A stretch of DNA of 64,000 nt from Dolichospermum sp. LEGE 00240 (GCF_015207875.1 NZ_JADEVZ010000008.1:38192-102191), one strand, 5' to 3'. Positions 8,731-17,056 are shown, numbered from the stretch's first letter. Notes: a model not told the origin generated them from the letters alone. Translations and numbers: made by a program.

Positions 8731-8776
8731 TGATTGCTTATGGAAAATAAATTCGTAAGGGCGATGAATCTATTTA
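8731..8776 (+). pseudogene. Decayed antitoxin 3' end
   Basis: GATTGCTTATGGAAAATAAA followed by TTCGTAAGGGCGATGAATCTATT aligns with the end of the 8004-8219 antitoxin (encoding LAYGRVIRQGDESI) but carries stop codons at two positions. A degraded copy or duplication scar of the same locus. Confidence 0.55.
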
Positions 8777-8822
8777 AGTATAGATGTTATGATAAGAAGA
8801 AAGAAGGAACTCAATATAAACT

Positions 8823-9074
8823 ATGATTACTGGAATTAAACAAAAGGCAACTGTTGGTAAAAATGGCAAGATTGAATTACCTACAACTGAGTTGTCAGAG
8901 GGAACAATTGTAGAGGTAATTGTGTTAGTTGATCAAGAAACTGTTGAAGATGAAACAAGTTATCTTTTAAAGTCGGAACCTAATAAAAAGCATTTACTAA
9001 AAGCCATAGAAAATGTAGCAAAAGGAAATTTAATTTATGTTGATTTAGATGAATATGAAAAAAGTAGCATTTGA
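8823..9074 (+). CDS. Antitoxin of YoeB-type module
   Basis: An 83-residue acidic protein that starts with a swapped-hairpin-like segment (GIKQKATVGKNGKIELPTTE and EGTIVEVIVLV) followed by a helical tail (KKHLLKAIENVAKGNL). Cyanobacterial antitoxins of this look pair with many toxin folds. It overlaps the downstream yoeB by about 20 bp. An upstream GAAGGAAC could serve as ribosome-binding site. Confidence 0.7.
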   Translation: MITGIKQKATVGKNGKIELPTTELSEGTIVEVIVLVDQETVEDETSYLLKSEPNKKHLLKAIENVAKGNLIYVDLDEYEKSSI

Positions 9075-9315
9075 ACCAAAAGCTTTTGAAGAATTGGGAC
9101 AATGGGGAACAGAGGATAAAAAAGTCTTTAAAAAAATATTATCACTCATTAAAGATATCGAAAGAGAACCATTTTCAGGTATAGGAAAACCAGAACCATT
9201 AAAATATGAATTACAAGGTTACTGGTCTAGGAGAATTACCGATGAACATAGGTTGGTTTATAAACTTGAAGAAGATTTATTAATTATCATTTCCTGTAAA
9301 TATCATTATGATTGA
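9055..9315 (+). CDS. yoeB: Txe/YoeB family toxin (mRNA interferase)
   Basis: An 86-residue RelE-superfamily endoribonuclease that cuts mRNA at the ribosomal A site. Recognisable YoeB features: FEPKAFEELGQW near the start, a long amphipathic helix, GKPEPLKYELQGYWSRRITDEHRLVYK, and the C-terminal SCKYHYD. The Arg/Glu/His/Tyr catalytic set (R and E of RRITDEHR, terminal H-Y) appears intact, so this module is probably functional. I used ATG 9055 (MKKVAF); ATG 9049 is also possible. Confidence 0.88.
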   Translation: MKKVAFEPKAFEELGQWGTEDKKVFKKILSLIKDIEREPFSGIGKPEPLKYELQGYWSRRITDEHRLVYKLEEDLLIIISCKYHYD

Positions 9316-9322
9316 TATAAAT

Positions 9323-9647
9323 GCGATCCCTGCGGAGTGCTTCGCTATCGCTCACAACTACCCTAATTTTAAACTATCGCACCCCAACATCCCCAAACAG
9401 CGATTCCTGCGGAGCGCTTCGCTATCGCTCACAACCCCCTAATTTTAAACGATTCCTAGGTCGCGCTTCGCTATCGCACTCCACATCCCCAAACAGCGAT
9501 TCCTACGGAGCGCTTCGCTATCGCACACTACCCTAATTTTAAACGATTCCTACGGAGCGCTACGCTATCGCACTCCAACATCCCCAAACAGCGATTCCTA
9601 CTGAGTGCAACGCTTACGCTAATGCACTTCTCCCAAATTCCCCAAAC
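9323..9647 (+). repeat. Composite HIP1 repeat block
   Basis: Mostly small-repeat insertions of the GATTCCTACGGAGCGCTTCG type alternating with ACCCTAATTTTAAAC and CAACATCCCCAAACA linkers. Most HIP1 cores here are split by an insertion. Confidence 0.9.
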
Positions 9648-9705
9648 CGTTTATCATGGAATAAATCAACGCTAAAAATCACTAACTCAAAAAACGTAAA
9701 GATAT

Positions 9706-9945
9706 ATGGATAACAAAAGTAAACAAATTTACAATTACACTGTACTTGTGGAAAAGGAACAAGATGGGGGTTATCATGCCTTTTGTCCTGTTCTCAAAGG
9801 TTGTCATTCTCAAGGAGATTCTTTTGAAGAAACAATTGAGAATATTACAGAAGCTATTGAATTATATATTGAAAGTTTAATAGCTGATAATCAACCTGTT
9901 CCTAAAGAGGATTTAATTGTTAAGCCATTAAGTATTTTATTATGA
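9706..9945 (+). CDS. hicB: HicB family antitoxin
   Basis: A 79-residue HicB partial-RNase-H-fold antitoxin: YTVLVEKEQDGGYHAFCPVL, KGCHSQGDSFEETIENITEA, then AIELYIESLIADNQPVP. It has no C-terminal DNA-binding domain, as in many cyanobacterial single-domain HicBs. It precedes and overlaps hicA by 4 bp (ATGA). Confidence 0.92.
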   Translation: MDNKSKQIYNYTVLVEKEQDGGYHAFCPVLKGCHSQGDSFEETIENITEAIELYIESLIADNQPVPKEDLIVKPLSILL

Positions 9946-10172
9946 GTAATTTACCAAGTATAAAAGCTAAAGATTTTATTAGGGTTATCGAAAATTTGGG
10001 TTTTTATTTTGACAGACAAAAAGGTAGTCATGCTATTTACAAGAATACTAATGGTTTAAGAGTTGTTGTTCCAATTCATCAAGGAAAAGACATTAAACCA
10101 GGTACTTTAATGGGAATGATTCAAGATATTGGTATTGACAAAGAAACATTTTTTAAATTAGTACAAAAATAA
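9942..10172 (+). CDS. hicA: HicA family mRNA interferase toxin
   Basis: A 76-residue double-stranded-RNA-binding-fold toxin. The catalytic-His motif is present (GSHAIYKN), and the surrounding KAKDFIRVIENLGFYFDRQK, VVPIHQGKDIKPGTLMGMI and terminal helix match the family. Complete and probably active, with its antitoxin directly upstream. Confidence 0.92.
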   Translation: MSNLPSIKAKDFIRVIENLGFYFDRQKGSHAIYKNTNGLRVVVPIHQGKDIKPGTLMGMIQDIGIDKETFFKLVQK

Positions 10173-10173
10173 A

Positions 10174-10288
10174 GCGATCGCACTCCCAACTTATTCCTAA
10201 ACAGCGATTCCTGCGGAGCGCTTCGCTATCGCACACAACCCTAATTTTAAGCGATCACTCTCCCAACTTATTCCTAAATAGCGATCGC
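10174..10288 (+). repeat. Composite HIP1 repeat block
   Basis: HIP1, a CCCAACTTATTCCTAAACA linker, one CGGAGCGCTTCG insertion, an ACACAACCCTAATTTTAA linker and a terminal HIP1. Confidence 0.9.
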
Positions 10289-10304
10289 CGATGGAAATAC
10301 GGAT

Positions 10305-10520
10305 TTAATTGTTACTTTCTATCAACGATAACTTACGTTTATTTTCCATACATTCACGCAAATAAAGATTAATTAAATTCAAATAAGAAATACCTGTTTC
10401 TTGAGCTATTTCTTCAAAGTATTGAATAATATCCTTTTCTAAATCAATTGTAACTTGTTCTTTTAATTGTTTAGAATAGGGATTTTTAACGGATTTAGAA
10501 AAATCATAATTTTCTCTCAT
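10305..10520 (-). CDS. BrnA-like antitoxin
   Basis: A 71-residue protein read leftward, with basic N-terminal RENYDFSKSVKNPYSKQLKE followed by a ribbon-helix-helix-like segment (EQVTIDLEKDIIQYFEEIAQ and ETGISYLNLINLYLRECM). It overlaps the stop of the upstream BrnT toxin by 4 bp. BrnA proteins neutralise BrnT and repress the operon. Confidence 0.85.
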   Translation of the reverse strand: MRENYDFSKSVKNPYSKQLKEQVTIDLEKDIIQYFEEIAQETGISYLNLINLYLRECMENKRKLSLIESNN

Positions 10521-10807
10521 AGGAACTCCTGATATTGTTTTTGTTCTAGTTTATTTGCTTTCCTTGCTGAAATAATCCGAATTATTGGATCATTTTCTCG
10601 ATAACAATGACAAACAACTAAAAGGCGATAATAAACACTGATTCCTAATAAAATAAATCTATCTTCATCTTGAGAATGATCGGGATCATAAATTAAACGA
10701 GCATTATCATCAATAAAGGCAGATTTTGCTTCTTCAAAAGAAATTCCATGTTTTTGAATATTACTTTCAGCTTTTTGTGCATCCCAAGTAAATCGTAACT
10801 CATTCAT
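10517..10807 (-). CDS. brnT: BrnT family toxin
   Basis: A 96-residue RelE-like RNase. Family motifs are intact: FTWDAQKAESNIQKHGISFE at the start, DPDHSQDEDRFILLGIS, LLVVCHCYRE and the terminal IRIISARKANKLEQKQY with the R..SAR.A...E..Y signature. First gene of a leftward brnT-brnA operon, the standard order. Confidence 0.92.
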   Translation of the reverse strand: MNELRFTWDAQKAESNIQKHGISFEEAKSAFIDDNARLIYDPDHSQDEDRFILLGISVYYRLLVVCHCYRENDPIIRIISARKANKLEQKQYQEFL

Positions 10808-10881
10808 TATTGTACTAAATTTTTAATTTGTATTCCTAAAATTTACATTATGATTATGCCACAAGCTATAGATTATTCAGA

Positions 10882-11252
10882 CGATTCCTAGGTCGCGCTT
10901 CGCGATCGCATCCCAACATCCCCAAACGCGATCGCACACAACCACCCCAATTTTAAACGATCACAATTTCAACTTATTCCTAAATGGCGATCGCACACAA
11001 CCCCAATTTTAAACGATCGCATCCCAACATCCCCAAACGCGATCGCACACAACCCCAATTTTAAACAACCGCACCCCAACATCCCCAAACAGCGATTCCT
11101 GCGGAGCGCTTCGCTATCGCACACAACTACCCTAATTTTAAACCATCGCACCCCAAACCCCCCAAACAGCGATTCCTGCGGAGCGCTTCGCTATCGCACA
11201 CAACCCCCTAATTTTAAACGATCACACCCCAATATCCCCAAACAGCGATCGC
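10882..11252 (+). repeat. Composite HIP1 repeat block
   Basis: About 370 bp; unusually rich in undisrupted HIP1 octamers, with ACAACCCCAATTTTAAACGA and CCCAACATCCCCAAACGC linkers plus two CTGCGGAGCGCTTCG insertions. Confidence 0.9.
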
Positions 11253-11258
11253 TCTCTT

Positions 11259-11543
11259 TTAGTAGACATCATCATGAGAACCTATATTTAAAAGAACCAA
11301 TACTTCTTCACCAGTTTCATCATCTTTTTCCATAGAGAAAATAATCCGACAGTCATATCCACAGGAACAAGCACGTAAACCATCAAACTCACCTTTTAAC
11401 TGATGGGTAGCAAGGCTAGAAGCAAATAAATCTGTTTCCATTTGCTGTAATGTTTCCTCAATACGTACTTGTAAATTCTGATCATGTTTGACAAATTTTC
11501 CCAAAGATCGCTTGAAGCGAGAAGTAAGAACCAGTTTTCTCAT
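11259..11543 (-). CDS. YafQ/RelE-like mRNA interferase toxin
   Basis: A 94-residue basic protein: VLTSRFKRSLGKFVKHDQNL, a helix (RIEETLQQMETDLFA), HQLKGEFDGLRACSCGYDCR, IIF and the terminal VLLNIGSHDDVY. The LKG.....R....YDCRIIF...L.IGSHD.VY pattern is typical of the YafQ/mRNA-interferase branch of RelE-ParE toxins. It is second in a leftward operon, its start overlapping the antitoxin stop. Confidence 0.82.
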   Translation of the reverse strand: MRKLVLTSRFKRSLGKFVKHDQNLQVRIEETLQQMETDLFASSLATHQLKGEFDGLRACSCGYDCRIIFSMEKDDETGEEVLVLLNIGSHDDVY

Positions 11544-11779
11544 TATGTTTCATTAGTATTTAAGTAAGTTCTTAATTCAGCGATCGCTTCAATTGCGGTT
11601 TGAGGTTTAAGATTACCAGTTCTAAATTCAGCTAGTGCTTCCTGTGATGAACTTGCTAATTCTTTTCGTCGCATATCAGCTATTCGACGTTGTAGGATAC
11701 TAATTAGTAGTTCTTGTTGATCAAGTGGTAGGTCAGTCACTAGATTGAGAACTTCTTCAAATGTGTTAATTTGTTGCAT
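11543..11779 (-). CDS. Antitoxin of YafQ-like module
   Basis: A 78-residue helical protein starting MQQINTFEEVLNLVTDLPLD, followed by QQELLISILQRRIADMRRKEL and a flexible tail (FRTGNLKPQTAIEAIAELR). The ATG at 11779 has GAGAG eight bases upstream, preferred over the ATG at 11791. Antitoxins of this LP..QQE.L..I...R shape are widespread in cyanobacteria. Confidence 0.75.
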   Translation of the reverse strand: MQQINTFEEVLNLVTDLPLDQQELLISILQRRIADMRRKELASSSQEALAEFRTGNLKPQTAIEAIAELRTYLNTNET

Positions 11780-11846
11780 AAATGCTCTCAACTGAATTAC
11801 TTTATTTATTTTAGTATTTCTCTTGTAGCTTTGCTAATAATGAAAT

Positions 11847-11929
11847 ATCGCATCCCAACATCCCCAAACAGCGATTCCTACGGAGCGCTTCGCTATCGCA
11901 CACAACCACCTCAATTTTAGGCGATCGCA
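11847..11929 (+). repeat. Composite HIP1 repeat block
   Basis: A single composite unit: CCCAACATCCCCAAACA linker, CTACGGAGCGCTTCG insertion, ACACAACCACCTCAATTTTA linker and a terminal HIP1 that overlaps the end of the vapC gene. Confidence 0.85.
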
Positions 11930-12340
11930 CTAACCTTCAACAGGCAATAAAATCACAGGAATATGTACTAGAAAATTCTGAAAATCATTGTCAGTGGAGA
12001 GGATGCTGTAGCTGCGACGATGAGCAGCTGCACAAATCAAAAAATCAGTATTTGAACCCTGAATGCCCTTACTCCGGCAGGTATTAAAAAACTTGGCAGC
12101 AAGTTCGTAGTCTTCTGGCATGAGTTCTAAATCAGGGAAAGCTCGGAGGTAATCTCGCAGACGGGTAAACTGTTCAAAATTGCGGATTCCAGAAAGAATT
12201 TCTTGACGAATCGCGCCTAATAAGGCAACTTGGTCATTAGTAATTAGATTCTGCAATATTGTGACTGCTGGGGAAGAATCAGACGGTGTTTTCCGACGTA
12301 GAGCCAATGACCAAACGGAAGTATCAACAATAATACTCAT
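11930..12340 (-). CDS. vapC: VapC family PIN-domain ribonuclease toxin
   Basis: A 136-residue PIN domain. Acidic active-site residues are seen in IIVDTSVWSLALR (D6), RQEILSGIR (E), and GIQGSNTDFLICAAAHRR (D), followed by SILSTDNDF. It is downstream of and overlaps vapB by 4 bp. Complete. Confidence 0.92.
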   Translation of the reverse strand: MSIIVDTSVWSLALRRKTPSDSSPAVTILQNLITNDQVALLGAIRQEILSGIRNFEQFTRLRDYLRAFPDLELMPEDYELAAKFFNTCRSKGIQGSNTDFLICAAAHRRSYSILSTDNDFQNFLVHIPVILLPVEG

Positions 12341-12543
12341 GCTTGATGACGTTGCTGCTTATAGTTATAGTCTTCGTCATACTCGATGGTCCCAAACAGG
12401 TCTAATACTTTGAGCCGCTTACGACGTTGAATATATTCGCGCAGTGCTGTTTCTACTAAAGAATCAATGTTCACCTGATTGTCAAGTTCCAACGCCTCTT
12501 TTAGTAAGGCTTCGTTGATGTTGAGAGATGTAGTCACAATCAA
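12337..12543 (-). CDS. vapB: VapB family antitoxin
   Basis: A 68-residue protein with TTSLNINEALLKEALELDNQ, then VNIDSLVETALREYIQRRKR: the ribbon-helix-helix type II VapB pattern (DUF2191-like). The acidic/aromatic tail FGTIEYDEDYNYKQQ probably occupies the VapC active-site groove. Confidence 0.9.
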   Translation of the reverse strand: MIVTTSLNINEALLKEALELDNQVNIDSLVETALREYIQRRKRLKVLDLFGTIEYDEDYNYKQQRHQA

Positions 12544-12607
12544 TTCTGATCCTAAAAATGACTAAATAAATGGTAGCGCAATCTAGGTGATTGATTTCAT
12601 TCATACT

Positions 12608-12746
12608 GCGATCGCACTCCCAACTTATTCCTAAACAGTGATTCCTACGGAGCGCTTCGCTATCGCACACAACCCTAATTTTAAACGAACTGCTTGCAGC
12701 AGCGCTTCGCTATCGCACTCCCAACTTATTCCTAAACAGCGATCGC
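12608..12746 (+). repeat. Composite HIP1 repeat block
   Basis: Two CCCAACTTATTCCTAAACA linkers flank two small-repeat insertions (CGGAGCGCTTCG and GCTTGCAGCAGCGC types) and one ACACAACCCTAATTTTAAAC linker. Confidence 0.9.
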
Positions 12747-12818
12747 ACTACAATGAAATGTTGCGCTTCATAGTTACATCCAAACATTATTCACTAATTT
12801 ACTGTAGCCACGTTTTTC

Positions 12819-13002
12819 TATAACCCACTTTCCGCACTTCATTTTGTAATACGCGAATATTTCCATAATTTTATTTTTTATCGTTTAATAAAACACATAT
12901 TTTATCCATCATTTTAAGTATTAATATTGAAAAATTTAACCCTTATTAGGAATAATTCTTGAAAAGATGGATACTACATTGTGAAGTGCGGAATATGGGC
13001 TA
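12819..13002. repeat. Inverted-repeat element invading the end of the HaeII-like gene
   Basis: TATAACCCACTTTCCGCACT at 12819 and AGTGCGGAATATGGGCTATA ending at 13002 are inverted copies, extending inward to TTGTA/TACATTG. They enclose about 120 bp of AT-rich DNA. A single copy of the same end occurs at 7735-7773. The right arm supplies the last codons (AHIPHFTM) of the restriction gene. MITE-like by inference. Confidence 0.6.
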
Positions 13003-14014
13003 TAAATTGTAAAAACTCCCTTTTATCGGTAGTTGGAAATTCCAATTGTATTTCGTCAGCTAATTTTTCCAAAACCGTATCACCTAAAGAATTAGAGAAT
13101 TTACCACGCAATGCCCTTTCATACCAATTTAATAAATCTACTTCAGTAACAATACTTTGTATTTTAGATTTCCATCCCATTTGATTAAGTAAGGAAACAA
13201 TTATTTTCTGTTCAGCAGCTTTGCAAACGATGACAATGCGGTCAGCAGATACTGAAGAAACAATATTTTCTGCAAGTTCTTCAGTCAGAGAAAGATGCTT
13301 TATTTGTATAGCAAGACCAAAATTAGCCCACATATCCAAACCTCTATCTGCGGCATTGGTTACACCCACACGATTAATTCTTGCTTTCAGTTTAACTGTA
13401 GTTTGTTCAGGAGTTAATTGAATAACGCTTTTAGCAAAATCTTCAAATTCTCTAAGAATATCTATTTGCTCAAAATTCATGCTAATTTCAATAGACACTT
13501 CAAGTGCTTCAACTAAAGCAGAGAATAAGGCATAAACTATTATTTCGTAAATTTTATCAATACTACGACGTAATCCTGGTTCACGCCAAAATAAGGCTAA
13601 GAATTCATTTAATTCAAAATTCGATTTATCATGTGTGATGCAATAATCCAGACCTGTAGACATTTGGCTAAAGCGTTGTAGGAATTTACGATAAATATAG
13701 GCTTCAACACCACCATTTGTATTTCTATTCTCCTTTCCTAAAACTTCCAAAGTAGTGGGAGGGATTGCATTTTCATTGAATATATCATCCTGATAACGCG
13801 CAGAGGATGTGCTAGTTCTTCCTAAAAACTGAATACAAATAATATCACGCCATTTTTTCGATTGATTGCGGTAAGTAGTAATATCTAAAAGCTTAATATC
13901 TTGTTCCACCCTATCACGATAGAGTATTTCAGCAATTTGTATCGGCTTATAAAGATGAACTCTTGCCTTATCAATCACTTTGTCTAATGCTTTTTTAGCT
14001 TCTTCTAAATTCAT
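12974..14014 (-). CDS. HaeII-family type II restriction endonuclease (RGCGCY-type)
   Basis: A 346-residue protein that I recognise as HaeII-like: KALDKVIDKARVHLYKPIQI, EILYRDRVEQDI, WRDIICIQFLGRTSTSSARY, LGKENRNTNGGVEAYIYRKF and LQRFSQMSTGLDYC. HaeII cuts RGCGCY; identical specificity here is inferred from resemblance and from the adjacent cytosine methylase. A probable nuclease region is NAADRGLDMWANFGLAIQIK (D..., QIK). The last eight residues derive from an inverted-repeat element, so the native C-terminus may be lost and activity reduced. It lies four bp downstream of the methylase gene. Confidence 0.78.
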   Translation of the reverse strand: MNLEEAKKALDKVIDKARVHLYKPIQIAEILYRDRVEQDIKLLDITTYRNQSKKWRDIICIQFLGRTSTSSARYQDDIFNENAIPPTTLEVLGKENRNTNGGVEAYIYRKFLQRFSQMSTGLDYCITHDKSNFELNEFLALFWREPGLRRSIDKIYEIIVYALFSALVEALEVSIEISMNFEQIDILREFEDFAKSVIQLTPEQTTVKLKARINRVGVTNAADRGLDMWANFGLAIQIKHLSLTEELAENIVSSVSADRIVIVCKAAEQKIIVSLLNQMGWKSKIQSIVTEVDLLNWYERALRGKFSNSLGDTVLEKLADEIQLEFPTTDKREFLQFIAHIPHFTM

Positions 14015-14018
14015 TTTT

Positions 14019-14969
14019 TTACTTGAATAATGATATTTGAATAGGATATTGTGTAGCCATTTTTTGAGATTCTAAAGCCTTGATCATTTCTCCAGCTATT
14101 GCTTTAATAACAGGAATAGAGACGGAATTACCTGCTAATTTACGTATTACGGAATAAGGTGACACAATTTTAAATTCATCGGGAAAACCTTGTAAACGCA
14201 GCATTTCTCTATCGGTTAAACGTCTAACGCCGTTAACTACAAGATAATTATAACTGCCTCCTGCTCTTAAGGCACATGAATAGGGTAATGCAGAAATATT
14301 ACCGCCAATATTTTCATGCCAAATAGAAGGAAAAGGAGGATTATCTTTTACCGAATTTAACCGTTTATTCTTTATTTTTTCTGATAAGAAATAACTTCGA
14401 GGTATATTGTCGTCATTTTCTAAAATGGTACTAAGTGGTTGGTAATAACCTAATGGTTTTGGAAAATTGAAATCAATAAACTCTAAAAAACCAACTATAT
14501 AAATTCTCTCTCTTTTTTGAGGTAAGCCAAAATCTAAAGAATTAAGAACTTTATAATAAACGGTATAACCTAATGCTTTCAATCTATCTAAAATTATTGA
14601 AAAAGTTTTACCGTTATCGTGAGTGGTCAATCGTTTTACATTTTCCAATAAAAAAGCCCGTGGTTTTTTAACTTCCAGTATTTTTTCGATATTAAAAAAT
14701 AAAGTCCCTCTTGTATCGGTAAAACCTAAACCTTTTCCAGCAATACTAAAGGGTTGACAAGGAAACCCCGCCAATAAAATATCATGGTTTGGAATATCAG
14801 AAGGCGATATGAAATTAATATCACCATGAGGTTTCTCTCCAAAGTTTGCCTCATACATTACTTGAGCATCTTTATCCCATTCGGAAGTAAATACATTTTT
14901 ACAATGATAGGCTTCAAAACCGAGTCTAATTCCACCTATCCCAGCAAATAAATCAATTGTTTTATACAT
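14019..14969 (-). CDS. DNA (cytosine-5) methyltransferase, HaeII-type partner
   Basis: A 316-residue C5-methylase with all main motifs: I (TIDLFAGIGGIRLGFEAY), IV with catalytic C71 (LLAGFPCQPFSIAGKGLGF), VI (FLLENVKRL), VIII (LPQKRERIYIVGF), IX (RRLTDREMLRLQGFPDEF) and X (RKLAGNSVSIPVI). The length and M-then-R order match the HaeII system. It protects RGCGCY sites if the specificity is conserved; such sites (AGCGCT) are plentiful in the surrounding repeats. The gene appears intact. Confidence 0.92.
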   Translation of the reverse strand: MYKTIDLFAGIGGIRLGFEAYHCKNVFTSEWDKDAQVMYEANFGEKPHGDINFISPSDIPNHDILLAGFPCQPFSIAGKGLGFTDTRGTLFFNIEKILEVKKPRAFLLENVKRLTTHDNGKTFSIILDRLKALGYTVYYKVLNSLDFGLPQKRERIYIVGFLEFIDFNFPKPLGYYQPLSTILENDDNIPRSYFLSEKIKNKRLNSVKDNPPFPSIWHENIGGNISALPYSCALRAGGSYNYLVVNGVRRLTDREMLRLQGFPDEFKIVSPYSVIRKLAGNSVSIPVIKAIAGEMIKALESQKMATQYPIQISLFK

Positions 14970-15074
14970 TTCATGTTTGGCTAATTAAGTTTATCGTACT
15001 TATTTTAACATAATTAGTATAGAGTCATTGAGATATATCTGTTCTATGTTAAATAAATACCTATATGTATGATG

Positions 15075-15656
15075 CTACCAAATCATCCCCAAATTCAAAA
15101 CAAAACCCTTTAAAACATCTTCCCCCGAAACCGTAGCAGGAGAATCCAAAACCTCAACCTCCTTACCAGGTCTATAAATCTCCACTTGACGAGATTTCCG
15201 ATTAATTAATATCCCCAAACGCACACCATTATCTATATATTCCTTCATCTTTTCTTGTGTAGTCTTCAAACTATCACTAGGAGAAAGTAACTCAATGACA
15301 AAATCAGGACAAATAGGAGGAAACTTTTGTTTTTCCTCATCAGTTAAAGCATCCCATCTTTCTAACTTGATCCAAGAAGCATCAGGAGAACGATCTGCAC
15401 CATTTGGTAACTTAAAACAAGTAGAAGAATCAAAAACTATACCCTCCTGATTTTGCTCATTCCAAATCCAAAGTTGAGCAGTAATACCCGCATTACGATT
15501 TCCCGTTTCTCCTCCCGTTGGTGGCATAATTATTAACTCTCCATTTGCATTTCTTTCAAATCTCAATTCCCGGTTGTTTTGACATAGCTGAAAAAACTGC
15601 TCATCAGTCATTTCTATTAATGATTTCAAATTGACAGTTAAAGCATTCATTGTCAT
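15075..15656 (-). CDS. Uma2 family endonuclease (paralogue 1)
   Basis: A 193-residue PD-(D/E)XK-fold protein of the cyanobacterial Uma2 (DUF820) family. Landmarks: MTDEQFFQLCQNNRELRFER, SPDASWIKLERWDALTDEEK, PPICPDFVIELLSPSDSLKT and MKEYIDNGVRLGILINRKSR, the last two carrying the E...K active-site pattern. The C-terminal half is virtually identical to paralogues at 30038 and 34911, while the N-terminal half differs. Biological role unknown; often considered transposon-like or restriction-like. Confidence 0.9.
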   Translation of the reverse strand: MTMNALTVNLKSLIEMTDEQFFQLCQNNRELRFERNANGELIIMPPTGGETGNRNAGITAQLWIWNEQNQEGIVFDSSTCFKLPNGADRSPDASWIKLERWDALTDEEKQKFPPICPDFVIELLSPSDSLKTTQEKMKEYIDNGVRLGILINRKSRQVEIYRPGKEVEVLDSPATVSGEDVLKGFVLNLGMIW

Positions 15657-15731
15657 ATCCTCATTGAATGTTCAGGGAGAAAATTTAACTATCTCATATC
15701 CTATTCTATATTATTAATTACCAATTAATAG

Positions 15732-16284
15732 CAACTACCCTAATTTTAGACGATTCCTAGGGAGCGCCTCGCTATCGCACACAACCCCAATTTTAAACGA
15801 ACTGCTTGCAGCAGCGCTTCGCTATCGCACTCCCAACATCCCAACAGCGATCGCACACAACCCCAATTTTAAACGAACTGCTTGCAGCAGCGCTTCGCTA
15901 TCGCACTCCCAACATCCCAACAGCGATCGCACACAACCCTAATTTTAAACGAACTGCTTGCAGCAGCGCTTCGCTATCGCACTCCCAACATCCCCAAACA
16001 GCGAACTGCTTGCAGCAGCGCTTCGCTATCGCACACAACTACCCCAATTTTAAACAATCGCACCCCACATCCCCAAACAGCGATCGCACACAACCCCAAT
16101 TTTAAACGATCGCAATTCCAACTTATTCCTAAACAGCGATCGCTCACAACCCTAATTTTAAACGATCGCCCTCCCCACATCCCCAAACAGCGATCGCTCA
16201 CAACTACCCTAATTTTAAGTGATCGCATCCCAACTTATTCCTAAACAGCGATCGCTTACAACCACCCTAATTTTAAGCGATCGT
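15732..16284 (+). repeat. Composite HIP1 repeat block with 76-bp tandem array
   Basis: The longest uninterrupted left-arm block. Units beginning at 15771, 15847 and 15923 repeat almost perfectly with a 76-bp period (HIP1 or split HIP1, ACACAACCCCAATTTTAAAC, GAACTGCTTGCAGCAGCGC insertion, ACTCCCAACATCCCAACA), then diverge. Open frames of 84-120 codons here are repeat translations. Confidence 0.92.
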
Positions 16285-16299
16285 TCTTATTTATGACGT

Positions 16300-16707
16300 T
16301 CATAATGGGGATGAAGGGATAATAAGCCGTAGATTGGGAATATCCAAAAAGTCTTTGATGTTGTGAGTAACTAGCGGTAAATCGTAGCGTAAAGCCGTTG
16401 CAGCAATCCAAGCATCTTGTGGAGATATTGGTCGTCCTGCGCTTTGTCGCTTGGCACGAATATACGCCCATTCTCGACAAAGTGATTGATCAACTGGAAT
16501 AATTAAGTAGTTAGATAGGTATTGTTCTAGTTGTGCTAAACGACTATCTCCCCATTGACGCAAAATTGCCCACTGAAACAGTTCAGCTACGGTCATGAAT
16601 GACATTGCTAATTGTTGACCAGTTAAATAAGGTAAATAAGGGTCGGCATAATCACTACCTTTGAAGATGAAAGAAGCGATATCAGTATCAATGAGGTAAA
16701 AACTCAT
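16300..16707 (-). CDS. vapC: VapC family PIN-domain toxin
   Basis: A 135-residue PIN domain: YLIDTDIASFIFKG (catalytic D), MTVAELFQWAILRQWG (E), SAGRPISPQDAWIAATALRY (D) and LVTHNIKDFLDIPNLRLI. Complete, second gene of a leftward pair with a 9-bp gap. Confidence 0.92.
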   Translation of the reverse strand: MSFYLIDTDIASFIFKGSDYADPYLPYLTGQQLAMSFMTVAELFQWAILRQWGDSRLAQLEQYLSNYLIIPVDQSLCREWAYIRAKRQSAGRPISPQDAWIAATALRYDLPLVTHNIKDFLDIPNLRLIIPSSPL

Positions 16708-16716
16708 GGCGTTTGG

Positions 16717-17010
16717 TTAAATCACTTCTTGGCGTTGTTGTCGTAGGAAAATGAGAAAATCTTCGATGGAGTCTTCTTCAGGCCAAAAGTCAGCAGCGAG
16801 ATGTTTGAGGTTATCTACGGTGATAGGATTCTGTGTGACAAGTAGTTCTTTGAGCGTGGTATCTTGCCAAAACTGATGACTGAGATTTTTAAGATCAGTT
16901 TGAGAGTTTGAGGATAAATTGCTTTGGGTAAAGATTTGCAACAGTTGTTGACGTTCTATAGATGATAGCTGTTGGATAGCAGCGATCGCATTTTCGAGTC
17001 GTGAAGTCAT
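16717..17010 (-). CDS. Antitoxin-like partner of the 16300 VapC
   Basis: A 97-residue, mostly helical acidic protein: LENAIAAIQQLSSIERQQLL, TTLKELLVTQNPITVDNLKH, then FWPEEDSIEDFLIFLRQQRQ. The W/F-P-E-(D/E)-(D/E)-S...F..F...QR ending is common in cyanobacterial antitoxins preceding PIN toxins. No clear DNA-binding fold. Confidence 0.75.
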   Translation of the reverse strand: MTSRLENAIAAIQQLSSIERQQLLQIFTQSNLSSNSQTDLKNLSHQFWQDTTLKELLVTQNPITVDNLKHLAADFWPEEDSIEDFLIFLRQQRQEVI

Positions 17011-17056
17011 AGTGCGGTTTTGTGGTTATATGATTCTATTTTATTTAAACTCAAGG

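Noticed and set aside
15806..16244. Overlapping open frames of 84-120 codons within the HIP1 block
   Set aside because: Their products are pure repeat translations (SLSHSQHPQT-like), present in several frames and on both strands, without start signals. The same applies to frames at 8420-8653, 9321-9536, 10969-11151, 19346-19765, 27515-27760, 29047-29256, 32821-33449, 36998-37186, 37398-37619, 38989-39183 and 39787-40116.
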